Part shown: positions 1 through 5,786 of the stretch, piece after piece
How positions within the stretch are numbered: the stretch's first letter is position 1
How the letters are laid out: each line of letters starts with the position of its first letter
NCBI GenBank assembly: GCA_014377055.1
Contig: JACMQJ010000412.1
Location: 1 to 5,786 of the forward strand
DNA from: Candidatus Sericytochromatia bacterium
GTDB lineage: Bacteria; Cyanobacteriota; Sericytochromatia; UBA7694; JACMQJ01
Direction: 5' to 3'
DNA: 5,786 nt
Translations under genes and position numbers: made by a program
Notes under the pieces: generated by a model
Databases searched by the model: none
What the model was told of the DNA's origin: nothing
Seen by the model: only the letters and a program-made list of their open reading frames with translations

Positions 1-1
1 G

Positions 2-1423
2 ACTATGAGGCAATATTCAGGGTTTGGCACAGCTCAAGACACCAATAAAAGATTTAAGTATCTTTTGGAACAAGGACAAACAGGCTTAAGTGTTGCTTTT
101 GATTTACCTACACAAATGGGTAGAGATTGTGACCACGATTTGTCGTTAGGAGAAGTAGGTAAAACAGGTGTATCAATCTCATCACTCTATGATATGGAAG
201 CTTTACTTGATGGTATACCATTGGATAAAGTAAGTACATCAATGACTATTAATGCTCCTGCAGCAATATTACTTGCAATGTATATTGTTGTTGGCGAAAA
301 GCAAGGTTTTACGCCTGATAAATTAAATGGAACTATTCAAAATGATATTCTAAAAGAGTATATTGCCCGTAATACATATATTTATCCCCCCGAATTTTCA
401 TTACGTTTAATAACGGATACATTTGAATACTGTGCAAAAAATGTACCAAGCTGGAATACAATCAGTATCAGCGGTTATCATATTAGAGAGGCTGGTGCAA
501 CATCAATTCAGGAAGTAGCTTTTACCTTAGCTAATGCAAAAACATATTTGCAGGCTGTAAAAAATAAGGGCTTAGATATAGATTTAGTTGCTCCAAGACT
601 TTCATTTTTCTTTAGTGCAAGTAAAGAGATTCTTGAAGAAGTAGCAAAATATAGAGCGGCTAGAAGAATATGGGCCAAAATAATGAAAGAAGAGTTAGGG
701 GCAAAAAATCCTAAATCTTGGCTATTAAGATTTCATGTACAAACAGCAGGATCATCACTGACAGCACAACAAATCGAAAATAATATCATTAGGACAACAA
801 TCGAGGCTTTAGCTGCGACATTAGGTGGTGCTCAATCATTACATACAAATGCTCATGATGAAGCTTTATCATTGCCAACAGAGGATTCTGCTAGAACAGC
901 ATTAAGGATACAACAAGTTATCGCCTATGAAACAGATATTCCTTTAACTGCTGATCCATTAGGTGGATCATATTTAATTGAAGCAATGACAGATAAAATA
1001 GAGCAAGGTGTTAATGAGTACTTCAAAAAGCTTGATGAAAGGGGTGGAGTATTAGAATCAATATCTGATGGCTATATCCAAGGTGAAATACATGAAAGTG
1101 CTTATAAATATCAACTCGAAATAGAAAAGAATGAAAGAATAATAGTTGGTCTTAATAAATTTACGATTGATGAGCCACAACAAAGAATAACAGAAAAGAT
1201 AAGTCCAGAGTTGGAAAAAGGACAAGTAAAAAATTTAAAAGAAATTAAGCAGTCAAGAGATAGCATTAAAGTAAAATCATGTCTTGAAGAGCTTGACAGA
1301 GTAGCAAAAACAGATCAAAATCTATTGCCCTATATTATTGATGCTGTTAGGTCGTATGTAACTGTAGGAGAGATTTGTGATGTTTTTAGAAATATTTATG
1401 GTGAATTTAGATCATTATTATAG
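2..1423 (+). CDS. Methylmalonyl-CoA mutase large (catalytic) subunit, 5'-partial
   Basis: This is the catalytic TIM-barrel subunit of adenosylcobalamin-dependent methylmalonyl-CoA mutase, which interconverts (R)-methylmalonyl-CoA and succinyl-CoA in the cytoplasm. The reading frame is open to the window edge. The ATG at 5 is the internal Met of the conserved WTxRQY motif and is not the start, so the N-terminus is missing. Counting from that Met, the family's active-site residues are present: Y4 (Tyr89 in Propionibacterium numbering), Q112 (Gln197), R122 in the motif QNDILKEYIAR (Arg207, which binds the substrate carboxylate), and Y158/H159 in SGYHIREAG (Tyr243/His244). The offset is a constant 85, so there are no indels through the core. 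Isobutyryl-CoA mutases carry Phe and Gln at the Tyr89 and Arg207 positions, so methylmalonyl-CoA is the likely substrate. The protein ends at GEICDVFRNIYGEFRSLL, the usual end of stand-alone large subunits. The B12-binding domain must be encoded elsewhere. No mutase partner gene (small subunit, epimerase, MeaB) follows. Confidence 0.95.
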   Translation, partial: TMRQYSGFGTAQDTNKRFKYLLEQGQTGLSVAFDLPTQMGRDCDHDLSLGEVGKTGVSISSLYDMEALLDGIPLDKVSTSMTINAPAAILLAMYIVVGEKQGFTPDKLNGTIQNDILKEYIARNTYIYPPEFSLRLITDTFEYCAKNVPSWNTISISGYHIREAGATSIQEVAFTLANAKTYLQAVKNKGLDIDLVAPRLSFFFSASKEILEEVAKYRAARRIWAKIMKEELGAKNPKSWLLRFHVQTAGSSLTAQQIENNIIRTTIEALAATLGGAQSLHTNAHDEALSLPTEDSARTALRIQQVIAYETDIPLTADPLGGSYLIEAMTDKIEQGVNEYFKKLDERGGVLESISDGYIQGEIHESAYKYQLEIEKNERIIVGLNKFTIDEPQQRITEKISPELEKGQVKNLKEIKQSRDSIKVKSCLEELDRVAKTDQNLLPYIIDAVRSYVTVGEICDVFRNIYGEFRSLL

Positions 1424-1455
1424 ATACAACAAAATTAAAAATGAATCATGATAGA

Positions 1456-1466
1456 TATAATATAAT
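1456..1466 (+). promoter_or_regulatory. Possible -10 region for the aldo/keto reductase gene
   Basis: Two overlapping exact TATAAT hexamers sit at 1456-1461 and 1461-1466, about 75-85 nt before the reductase ATG. No good -35 lies at 16-18 nt; the nearest weak match, TTAAAA at 1435-1440, is 15 or 20 nt away. In DNA this AT-rich, TATAAT occurs easily by chance. An alternative pair, TTGAAG 1494-1499 with AATAAT 1518-1523 (18-nt spacer), would put the transcript start almost on the Shine-Dalgarno sequence. Confidence 0.2.
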
Positions 1467-1489
1467 TTAATATTGATTTTTTATGAGCA

Positions 1490-1530
1490 CAATTTGAAGT
1501 ATTCACAAAAAATGGGAAATAATTTGTAAA
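1490..1530 (+). repeat. Intergenic segment resembling the region upstream of moxR (copy A)
   Basis: Two blocks here recur in the same order at 4791-4854. Block 1, CAATTTGAAGTATT followed by CACAAAAA (1490-1511), matches CACTTTAAGTATT followed by ATCAAAAA with one 1-nt gap and few mismatches. Block 2 (1508-1530) matches 4832-4854 at 20 of 23 positions, and all three differences are transitions. The blocks overlap slightly here but are about 20 nt apart in the other copy. Common descent is an inference, and low-complexity AT-rich DNA could produce some of this resemblance. Confidence 0.35.
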
Positions 1531-1536
1531 AAGGAG
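1531..1536 (+). promoter_or_regulatory. Shine-Dalgarno sequence of the aldo/keto reductase gene
   Basis: AAGGAG, continuing into AAGGAGAG, lies 5 nt before the ATG at 1542. It is the only canonical ribosome binding site before any gene in this window, and it fixes the reductase start. Confidence 0.85.
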
Positions 1537-1541
1537 AGTTT

Positions 1542-2516
1542 ATGGAATATAGAAGACTAGGAAGAGCCGGAGCTAAAGTCAGTGAGATAAGCTTAGGTAC
1601 ATGGCTTACCTATGGTAAAACAGTTGAAAAAGATGCCGCTAAAGAATGTTTTAAAACAGCCTTTGAACATGGAATCAATTTTTTTGATACAGCTGACATA
1701 TATGCAACTGGTGAATCCGAAAAAGTTGTTGGTGAAATACTAAAAGATTTTACCCGAAGTGATATATTTTTAGGTACAAAAGTCTATTTCCCAATGAGCA
1801 AAAAACCTAATGATCGAGGATTATCAAGAAAACATATTATTGAATCATGTGAAAATTCATTAAAAAGATTAGGAACGGATTATATTGATTTATATCAATG
1901 CCATAGATATGATACAGAAACAGAGCTTGAAGAAGTAATCTCAACTATGGACGATTTAGTAAAACAAGGTAAAGTTTTGTATTGGGGTGTTAGCCAATGG
2001 AGTGCAATCCAAATATGTGATGCAGTACATTTAAGCAAGTATCATAATAAAAATAAACCAATGAGTAATCAACCTGTCTATAATATGTTGAATCGCTCAT
2101 TAGAGGTAGATGTGATGGACTTATGCCATAGAGAAGGTATGGGGCTTGTTGTTTGGTCTCCTTTAGCAGAGGGCGTTTTGACTGGAAAATATAGTGGCGG
2201 TAAAGTTCCACAAGATTCAAGAGCCGCTAATGATCAATCAAATATGTTTATCAAAAGTAGATTAAGCTCAGATAAATTAGAAAAAGTAGATAAACTAATG
2301 CCTATTGCTCAAGAATTAGGCTTAAATATGGCTCAACTTGCCTTAGCATGGTGTCTTAGAAGAAAAGAATTATCTTCAGTGATCATAGGTGCTTCAAAAC
2401 CTGAGCAAGTTATTGACAATGTTAAGGCTTCTGGAGTAAAAATACCTGACGATATTTTAGCTAAAATTGAATTAATACTTGATAATGCTCCTAGAGAACA
2501 ATATTCAGATTATTAA
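1542..2516 (+). CDS. Aldo/keto reductase, Kv-beta/YghZ-like
   Basis: This is an NADPH-dependent oxidoreductase of the aldo/keto reductase superfamily, a cytosolic (alpha/beta)8 barrel that reduces aldehydes or ketones. At 324 residues it is the normal family length. The catalytic tetrad is complete: D49 and Y54 in FDTADIYATGESE, K80 in GTKVYF, and H121 in YQCHRYD. Cofactor-binding segments are visible at 175-181 (SNQPVYN), 205-217 (WSPLAEGVLTGKY) and 280-293 (VIIGASKPEQVIDN). The pattern of WSPLAEGVLTGKY together with the C-terminal IIGAS segment resembles the AKR6/AKR14 branch (voltage-gated K+ channel beta subunits and bacterial YghZ). No channel gene is nearby and the physiological substrate cannot be read from sequence. 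The start is set by AAGGAG 5 nt upstream. The gene sits 118 nt after the mutase gene and is followed by a strong palindrome, so it may be a single-gene transcript or the end of one. Confidence 0.95.
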   Translation: MEYRRLGRAGAKVSEISLGTWLTYGKTVEKDAAKECFKTAFEHGINFFDTADIYATGESEKVVGEILKDFTRSDIFLGTKVYFPMSKKPNDRGLSRKHIIESCENSLKRLGTDYIDLYQCHRYDTETELEEVISTMDDLVKQGKVLYWGVSQWSAIQICDAVHLSKYHNKNKPMSNQPVYNMLNRSLEVDVMDLCHREGMGLVVWSPLAEGVLTGKYSGGKVPQDSRAANDQSNMFIKSRLSSDKLEKVDKLMPIAQELGLNMAQLALAWCLRRKELSSVIIGASKPEQVIDNVKASGVKIPDDILAKIELILDNAPREQYSDY

Positions 2517-2542
2517 TAGATTAAAATAACTAAAAAAAATAT

Positions 2543-2574
2543 TTTGAACAAGGGGTTTAAACCCCTTGTTCAAA
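2543..2574. terminator. Perfect 32-bp palindrome, probable terminator hairpin
   Basis: The stem TTTGAACAAGGGG pairs perfectly with CCCCTTGTTCAAA around a TTTAAA centre, giving a 13-14 bp stem with a 4-6 nt loop and a G4/C4 core. It begins 26 nt after the reductase stop codon, where a terminator is expected. On the + strand, however, no T-run follows the stem. An A8 run at 2532-2539 precedes it, so the poly-U tract would be on a minus-strand transcript. It could act on + transcripts as a strong hairpin or 3'-end stabiliser. It could also be a protein-binding palindrome. Confidence 0.55.
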
Positions 2575-2595
2575 TAAGAAAAGTATTCAAATGTT

Positions 2596-2624
2596 TTAAC
2601 ATTTATTTTTAAAATTCATAAAGT
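2596..2624 (+). promoter_or_regulatory. Possible promoter for the lipoprotein gene
   Basis: TTAACA at 2596-2601 matches the -35 consensus at 5 of 6 positions. TAAAGT at 2619-2624 matches the -10 at 4 of 6, with a 17-nt spacer. Transcription would begin near 2631, only a few bases before the ATG at 2634, giving an almost leaderless mRNA. A promoter is expected after the palindrome, but the hexamers could be chance in this AT-rich stretch. Confidence 0.25.
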
Positions 2625-2633
2625 AAGATAAAA

Positions 2634-3224
2634 ATGAAAAAATTTATATTGTTGATATTACCACTGATTATGTCTTGTAGCTCATTATTAAATACATCTA
2701 CAAACCCAAATAACTCTTCTTCTACACAGATAATGGTTAGTAATAAAGTAAATAAAAATTCAGTTGGATTCCCTGTATATTTAACTTTTAAACTAGGCTT
2801 AACTTCAACTTTAAAAAATATTACTGATGTAAAAAAAATAAAATTGTACTTAATAACTTTTAGTAATAAAGAGAATCCTTTGGATTTGACGGATCCATTA
2901 AATTCATCAACGTCTGTCTATACATCAGGGCTTCTTGATTATAAGCAAGATGCTGAAAAATATAATTTTTTTAATTTACAATCTGGTAAGTATTATGTTG
3001 CAGTTGAAGCATTTGGGGATAGTTTAGGTAAAGAAAATATTATTAATAGTATTGGTTATACAGGAGATACAGGCTCAGGTTTTAAAAATGGGAAAAGAGG
3101 TTTAGCCCTTTCAACAAATTTTGTTGTTATTAATTCTGAGCAAGCAAGTATTGAATATCGTGATTTTTCTGGAGAGCTGAAGAGTCTAACTTCAGGATTT
3201 GATATTTATCCTAAATTAAAGTAG
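2634..3224 (+). CDS. Putative lipoprotein of unknown function
   Basis: I do not recognise the family. The 196-residue product begins with a lipoprotein signal peptide: positive charges at K2-K3, a hydrophobic stretch at 4-13, and a lipobox-like I12-M13-S14-C15. This predicts cleavage before C15 and lipid anchoring. A Ser/Thr/Asn-rich tether (about 16-32) follows, then a globular part of alternating polar and hydrophobic segments suggesting a beta-sandwich. The stretch at 114-127 (NLQSGKYYVAVEAF) resembles the glycine-turn and YYV strand seen in many Ig-like or fibronectin-like extracellular domains. A Gly/Thr-rich loop lies at 139-156. No catalytic motif is visible. The ATG is preceded by no Shine-Dalgarno sequence, but the signal peptide starts exactly there. 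The gene lies between a probable terminator and a PBP4-type peptidase gene 76 nt downstream, so an envelope role is plausible but unproven. Confidence 0.8.
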   Translation: MKKFILLILPLIMSCSSLLNTSTNPNNSSSTQIMVSNKVNKNSVGFPVYLTFKLGLTSTLKNITDVKKIKLYLITFSNKENPLDLTDPLNSSTSVYTSGLLDYKQDAEKYNFFNLQSGKYYVAVEAFGDSLGKENIINSIGYTGDTGSGFKNGKRGLALSTNFVVINSEQASIEYRDFSGELKSLTSGFDIYPKLK

Positions 3225-3239
3225 TTTTCAGAATAGTAT

Positions 3240-3268
3240 TTTTCAGCGTAAAATATAAAAGCTATAGT
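3240..3268 (+). promoter_or_regulatory. Possible promoter for dacB
   Basis: TTTTCA at 3240-3245 (4 of 6 matches to the -35) and TATAGT at 3263-3268 (5 of 6 to the -10) are separated by 17 nt. The transcript would start near 3275, giving a leader of about 26 nt before the GTG. The TTTTCAG containing this -35 is repeated just upstream at 3225-3231, directly after the lipoprotein stop codon. Confidence 0.3.
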
Positions 3269-3300
3269 TATTTTTTGTATTCATTGAAAAGACATAATAA

Positions 3301-4773
3301 GTGAGATTGAGTAATTTTTTTTCTAGTTTAACCTTGATATTTTTATCTTTAACAATTAGTTTGCCAACGTCAGCCGAAAATAAAGTTAAGATGAACGATA
3401 ATAAAATATCAGATGTTAATATTTCAAACTTGTTTAACAGTGCTGGTATAGCTAAAGTGACATCTAGTATTGTTGTTAGCTCAGTAAAAACAGGTAAAAC
3501 TCTATTCCAATATAATCAAAATAAGCCTTTGATGCCTGCCTCAAACTTAAAACTAATTACTTCTGCGGCTGCGTTGGCATTATTAAAACCTGAGCATAGA
3601 TTCAAAACTGTTCTTTACGGTGATTCTTATGTCTCGGGTGGTAAGCTTAATGGTAATCTATATCTTAAAGGTTTTGGTGACCCTGATCTTACTTCTGAAA
3701 GATTATGGCATATAGTTAAAAAATTAAAAAATACAGGTATCAAAGAAATAACAGGTAATTTGATTGCAGATGAATCATTTTTTGATAATAAGGAAATTGG
3801 TGAAGGTTGGAAAGTAGCTCGATATGGAGATTCTGTCTATAGTGCTAGGATAAGTGCTTTATCAGTTAATCGTAATACTGTTGAAGTATGGCTTCGTTCA
3901 GGTGAAAAAAGAGGTTCAAAAGCAATTGTTAGCTTAGAACCTGATAATGATTTTTTCAAAGTTGATAACCATGCTTCTACAGCAGGAGGTTATTCAAGAA
4001 TGATTATCTCAAGAATCCCTCTACCAGATGGAAAGAATAAGATTATAGTTAGAGGTTCTATTCCACTAGGCTCACATTCAGAAGTAAATAGAATTAATCT
4101 CGATAACCCTGCCTTATACACAGGATATGTTTTGGCAAAAATCTTACAAAAAGAAGGTATCATAATTAAAGGTCAAGTAAAAAAAGGCATTACTCCACTA
4201 AAAGCAGTTGAATTAATTTCAACTAATTCAAGGACATTATCATCAATTATTTATGATCTAAACAAAAATAGTGTTAACTTGATTGCTGAAATGTTACTAA
4301 AATATCTAGGAGCTACTTATAGAGGTATACCTGGAAGCTCTGCAAAGGGATCTGATGTCATAAAAAAAGAGTTTTTTGAAAAAATGGTTAAAGTTAATAC
4401 AAATAATTTTAAAATGTTTGATGGCTCTGGATTATCACCCCTTAATAGAATTACAACAGAACATTTTGTTAAAGTACTAAATTATATGTATAAAGATTTT
4501 GGTGTACAAAGTGATTATATAGCATCCTTACCTCTAGCTGGTGCTGATGGTACTTTAAGGAAACGTACAAAAAGAACCAGTGGAGAAAGAAAATTTAGAG
4601 CAAAAACAGGTTTTATTAATGGTGTTTCATGCCTATCAGGTTACACATTTAGTAAAGATGGTGATCCTATATCTTTTTCTATTATGATGAATAATTTTTC
4701 TAATATGGGTTCAGCTCTATCAATACAAGATAATATTTGTACTTATTTGGCTAACAATAATCTAGGTAATTAA
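3301..4773 (+). CDS. dacB: D-alanyl-D-alanine carboxypeptidase/endopeptidase, PBP4 family (peptidase S13)
   Basis: This is a class C penicillin-binding protein that removes the terminal D-Ala from peptidoglycan stem peptides and can cleave D-Ala-mDAP crosslinks in the periplasm. All three active-site motifs are present: S81-N-L-K84 (nucleophile Ser81), S324-V-N326 and K435-T-G437. The spacings (243 and 111 residues) are nearly those of E. coli PBP4 (Ser62, Ser306, Lys417). Other S13 signatures are GFGDPDLTSE (124-133), DGSGLSPLNR (374-383) and LPLAGADGTL (410-419). At 490 residues it is full length. An N-terminal signal peptide (R2, hydrophobic 10-21, cleavage after T-S-A25) sends it to the periplasm. 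The start is GTG at 3301: an in-frame TAA lies immediately before it and the signal peptide begins there. No clear Shine-Dalgarno sequence precedes it. The upstream neighbour is a lipoprotein gene and the downstream one is moxR. Confidence 0.95.
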   Translation: MRLSNFFSSLTLIFLSLTISLPTSAENKVKMNDNKISDVNISNLFNSAGIAKVTSSIVVSSVKTGKTLFQYNQNKPLMPASNLKLITSAAALALLKPEHRFKTVLYGDSYVSGGKLNGNLYLKGFGDPDLTSERLWHIVKKLKNTGIKEITGNLIADESFFDNKEIGEGWKVARYGDSVYSARISALSVNRNTVEVWLRSGEKRGSKAIVSLEPDNDFFKVDNHASTAGGYSRMIISRIPLPDGKNKIIVRGSIPLGSHSEVNRINLDNPALYTGYVLAKILQKEGIIIKGQVKKGITPLKAVELISTNSRTLSSIIYDLNKNSVNLIAEMLLKYLGATYRGIPGSSAKGSDVIKKEFFEKMVKVNTNNFKMFDGSGLSPLNRITTEHFVKVLNYMYKDFGVQSDYIASLPLAGADGTLRKRTKRTSGERKFRAKTGFINGVSCLSGYTFSKDGDPISFSIMMNNFSNMGSALSIQDNICTYLANNNLGN

Positions 4774-4788
4774 AAAATAATTTATAAT

Positions 4789-4817
4789 TTCACTTTAAGT
4801 ATTATCAAAAATATAAA
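4789..4817 (+). promoter_or_regulatory. Possible promoter for moxR
   Basis: TTCACT at 4789-4794 (4 of 6 to the -35) and TATAAA at 4812-4817 (5 of 6 to the -10) are 17 nt apart. This predicts a start near 4824 and a leader of about 12 nt. A separate TATAAT at 4783-4788 has no matching -35. The AT-rich background makes either call weak. Confidence 0.25.
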
Positions 4818-4854
4818 ATAAATTTACTGCTAAAAATGGGGAATGATTTGCAAA
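4791..4854 (+). repeat. Segment resembling the region upstream of the aldo/keto reductase gene (copy B)
   Basis: This is the counterpart of 1490-1530. Block 1 is at 4791-4810 and block 2 at 4832-4854, with about 20 nt of AT-rich sequence between them that is absent from the other copy. Here block 2 contains the moxR start codon and the codons for MGNDLQ. In copy A the same stretch reads MGNNL followed by TAA. Confidence 0.35.
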
Positions 4855-5786
4855 ATACATTAAACGCTAAAATAATTACTGACAAACTTGCAGAAAATAT
4901 AGGTAAGGCAATAGTTGGTAAAAATGAAGTTGTCAAAATGGTTATCGCTGCTTTTATTGCAGGGGGTCATATTTTACTTGAAGATGTCCCAGGAGTTGGA
5001 AAAACTTTATTAGCTAAATCTATCGCTAAATCAATTAATGCGTCTTTTAGAAGAATACAATTTACCTCTGATCTTTTGCCATCTGATATAACAGGTGTTT
5101 CTATCTATAATCAAAAAAAATTAGAGTTTGAATATATTGAAGGACCAATCTTTGCTAATATTGTTTTGGCAGATGAAATAAATCGTGGAACTCCAAGAAC
5201 TCAATCAAGCTTACTTGAAGCTATGGAAGAGAGACAAGTTTCAGTTGATGGTATTGCTAGACAATTACCAAATCCTTTTTTTGTTATTGGTACACAAAAT
5301 CCAATTGAGTCACATGGAACATTCCCACTTCCTGATTCACAAGTAGATAGATTTATGATCTCAATATCAGTTGGCTACCCAAGTGCTGATTATGAAGCAG
5401 AGATGTTGGCACGACATAGTAAAGATAAATATCTAGTTTCAAATGTTGAAACTGTTTTGTCACTTGAAGAATTAATAGAATTACAAAAAATGGTTTATAA
5501 AGTTGAGGCTTCAAATGAAATATTACAATATATAGTAAAGATAGCATCTGCAACGAGAGATAATACAGATATTATGCTTGGTGCAAGTCCTAGATCGTCA
5601 GTTGCAATGCTTACTTGTGCCAAAGCTTATGCCTTAATGAACAGTAGAAATTATGTTATCCCTGACGATATAAAAGCTGTCGCTCCTTACATCTTAGCTC
5701 ATCGAATTTTGACTTATAGGGCATCATCAAGAAAGCAAGTACTTGAATTGATTAGTAATATAATGAAAAAAATATCTCCTAATTAA
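4836..5786 (+). CDS. moxR: MoxR-family AAA+ ATPase
   Basis: This is a cytoplasmic AAA+ ATPase of the MoxR type, thought to act as a chaperone that activates or matures partner proteins, often ones with VWA/MIDAS domains. At 316 residues it is the usual length and complete; its TAA is the last codon of the window. Motifs in order are Walker A (LLEDVPGVGKT, K56/T57), a SDLLPSDITG segment (78-87), Walker B (VLADEINR, D113/E114), sensor 1 (GTQNP, N155), the conserved PDSQVDRF arginine region (R172) and sensor 2 (GASPRSS, R253). The C-terminal lid domain follows. The ATG at 4836 gives the expected N-terminus but has no Shine-Dalgarno sequence. A TTG at 4848, with GGGGA five bases upstream, is an alternative start that would drop four residues. 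The family's usual partners (DUF58, transglutaminase-like or VWA proteins) would lie downstream, outside the window; none precede it. Confidence 0.93.
   Translation: MGNDLQNTLNAKIITDKLAENIGKAIVGKNEVVKMVIAAFIAGGHILLEDVPGVGKTLLAKSIAKSINASFRRIQFTSDLLPSDITGVSIYNQKKLEFEYIEGPIFANIVLADEINRGTPRTQSSLLEAMEERQVSVDGIARQLPNPFFVIGTQNPIESHGTFPLPDSQVDRFMISISVGYPSADYEAEMLARHSKDKYLVSNVETVLSLEELIELQKMVYKVEASNEILQYIVKIASATRDNTDIMLGASPRSSVAMLTCAKAYALMNSRNYVIPDDIKAVAPYILAHRILTYRASSRKQVLELISNIMKKISPN

Noticed and set aside
5..7. The ATG at 5 as the true mutase start
   Set aside because: It falls in the middle of the conserved WTxRQY active-site motif, the frame is open upstream, and family members have roughly 60-85 more residues before this point.
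1459..1482. A small hairpin (AATAT/ATATT) followed by a T6 run after the mutase gene
   Set aside because: The stem is only five A/T pairs, too weak for an intrinsic terminator, and such structures are expected by chance here.
1512..1529. Mini reading frame MGNNL-stop just before the reductase Shine-Dalgarno sequence
   Set aside because: It has five codons and no ribosome binding site. It is interesting only for its resemblance to the moxR start, and there is no evidence that it is a translated leader peptide.
1990..2220. Minus-strand reading frame of 76 codons inside the reductase gene
   Set aside because: It lies wholly within a well-conserved gene on the other strand. Its translation has no recognisable domain, and no ribosome binding site was evident.
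5353..5553. Minus-strand reading frame of 66 codons inside moxR
   Set aside because: It is a shadow of the MoxR coding sequence, a low-complexity Leu/Ile-rich translation typical of AT-rich antisense frames.
1..5786. A defence system, mobile element or other novel multigene system
   Set aside because: The four functionally assignable genes belong to common housekeeping or envelope families. There are no transposase, integrase, toxin, nuclease or phage signatures, no CRISPR-like repeats and no structured RNA that I can support.

Overview
The window carries five protein-coding genes, all on the + strand, in compact AT-rich DNA (about one-third G+C by eye). The standard genetic code fits: TGG encodes Trp and no TGA is read through. 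The organism looks like a didermic (Gram-negative-type) bacterium, because it encodes a periplasmic PBP4-type DD-peptidase with a cleavable signal peptide and a lipobox lipoprotein. AT-rich lineages such as Vampirovibrionia/Melainabacteria would fit, but the sequence here does not settle the taxonomy.

Region by region: (1) 2-1423 is the 3' part of a stand-alone methylmalonyl-CoA mutase large (catalytic) subunit. Its 5' end lies outside the window, and it stops without the cobalamin-binding domain found in fused enzymes. (2) 1424-1541 is an intergenic region with a strong Shine-Dalgarno sequence. (3) 1542-2516 encodes an aldo/keto reductase with a complete catalytic tetrad, of the Kv-beta/YghZ-like type. 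(4) 2517-2633 contains a perfect 32-bp palindrome, probably a transcription terminator. (5) 2634-3224 encodes a small lipoprotein of unknown function. (6) 3301-4773 encodes a DacB/PBP4 family S13 D-Ala-D-Ala carboxypeptidase starting with GTG. (7) 4836-5786 encodes a complete MoxR-family AAA+ ATPase whose stop codon is the last codon of the window. No intergenic stretch exceeds 120 bases.

The genes do not form one pathway. The mutase belongs to propionate/succinate (B12-dependent) metabolism and the reductase to general carbonyl metabolism. The last three concern the envelope (lipoprotein, peptidoglycan trimming) and MoxR-type chaperone activity. Gaps of 60-120 nt, with possible promoters in each, suggest separately transcribed or loosely coupled genes rather than a tight operon. 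I see no mobile element, CRISPR array, tRNA/rRNA or defence system, and no convincing previously undescribed system. The most unusual signals are non-coding: related sequence blocks upstream of the reductase and moxR genes, a short GTATTCA motif recurring in the gaps, and a palindrome whose poly-U side faces the strand without genes.
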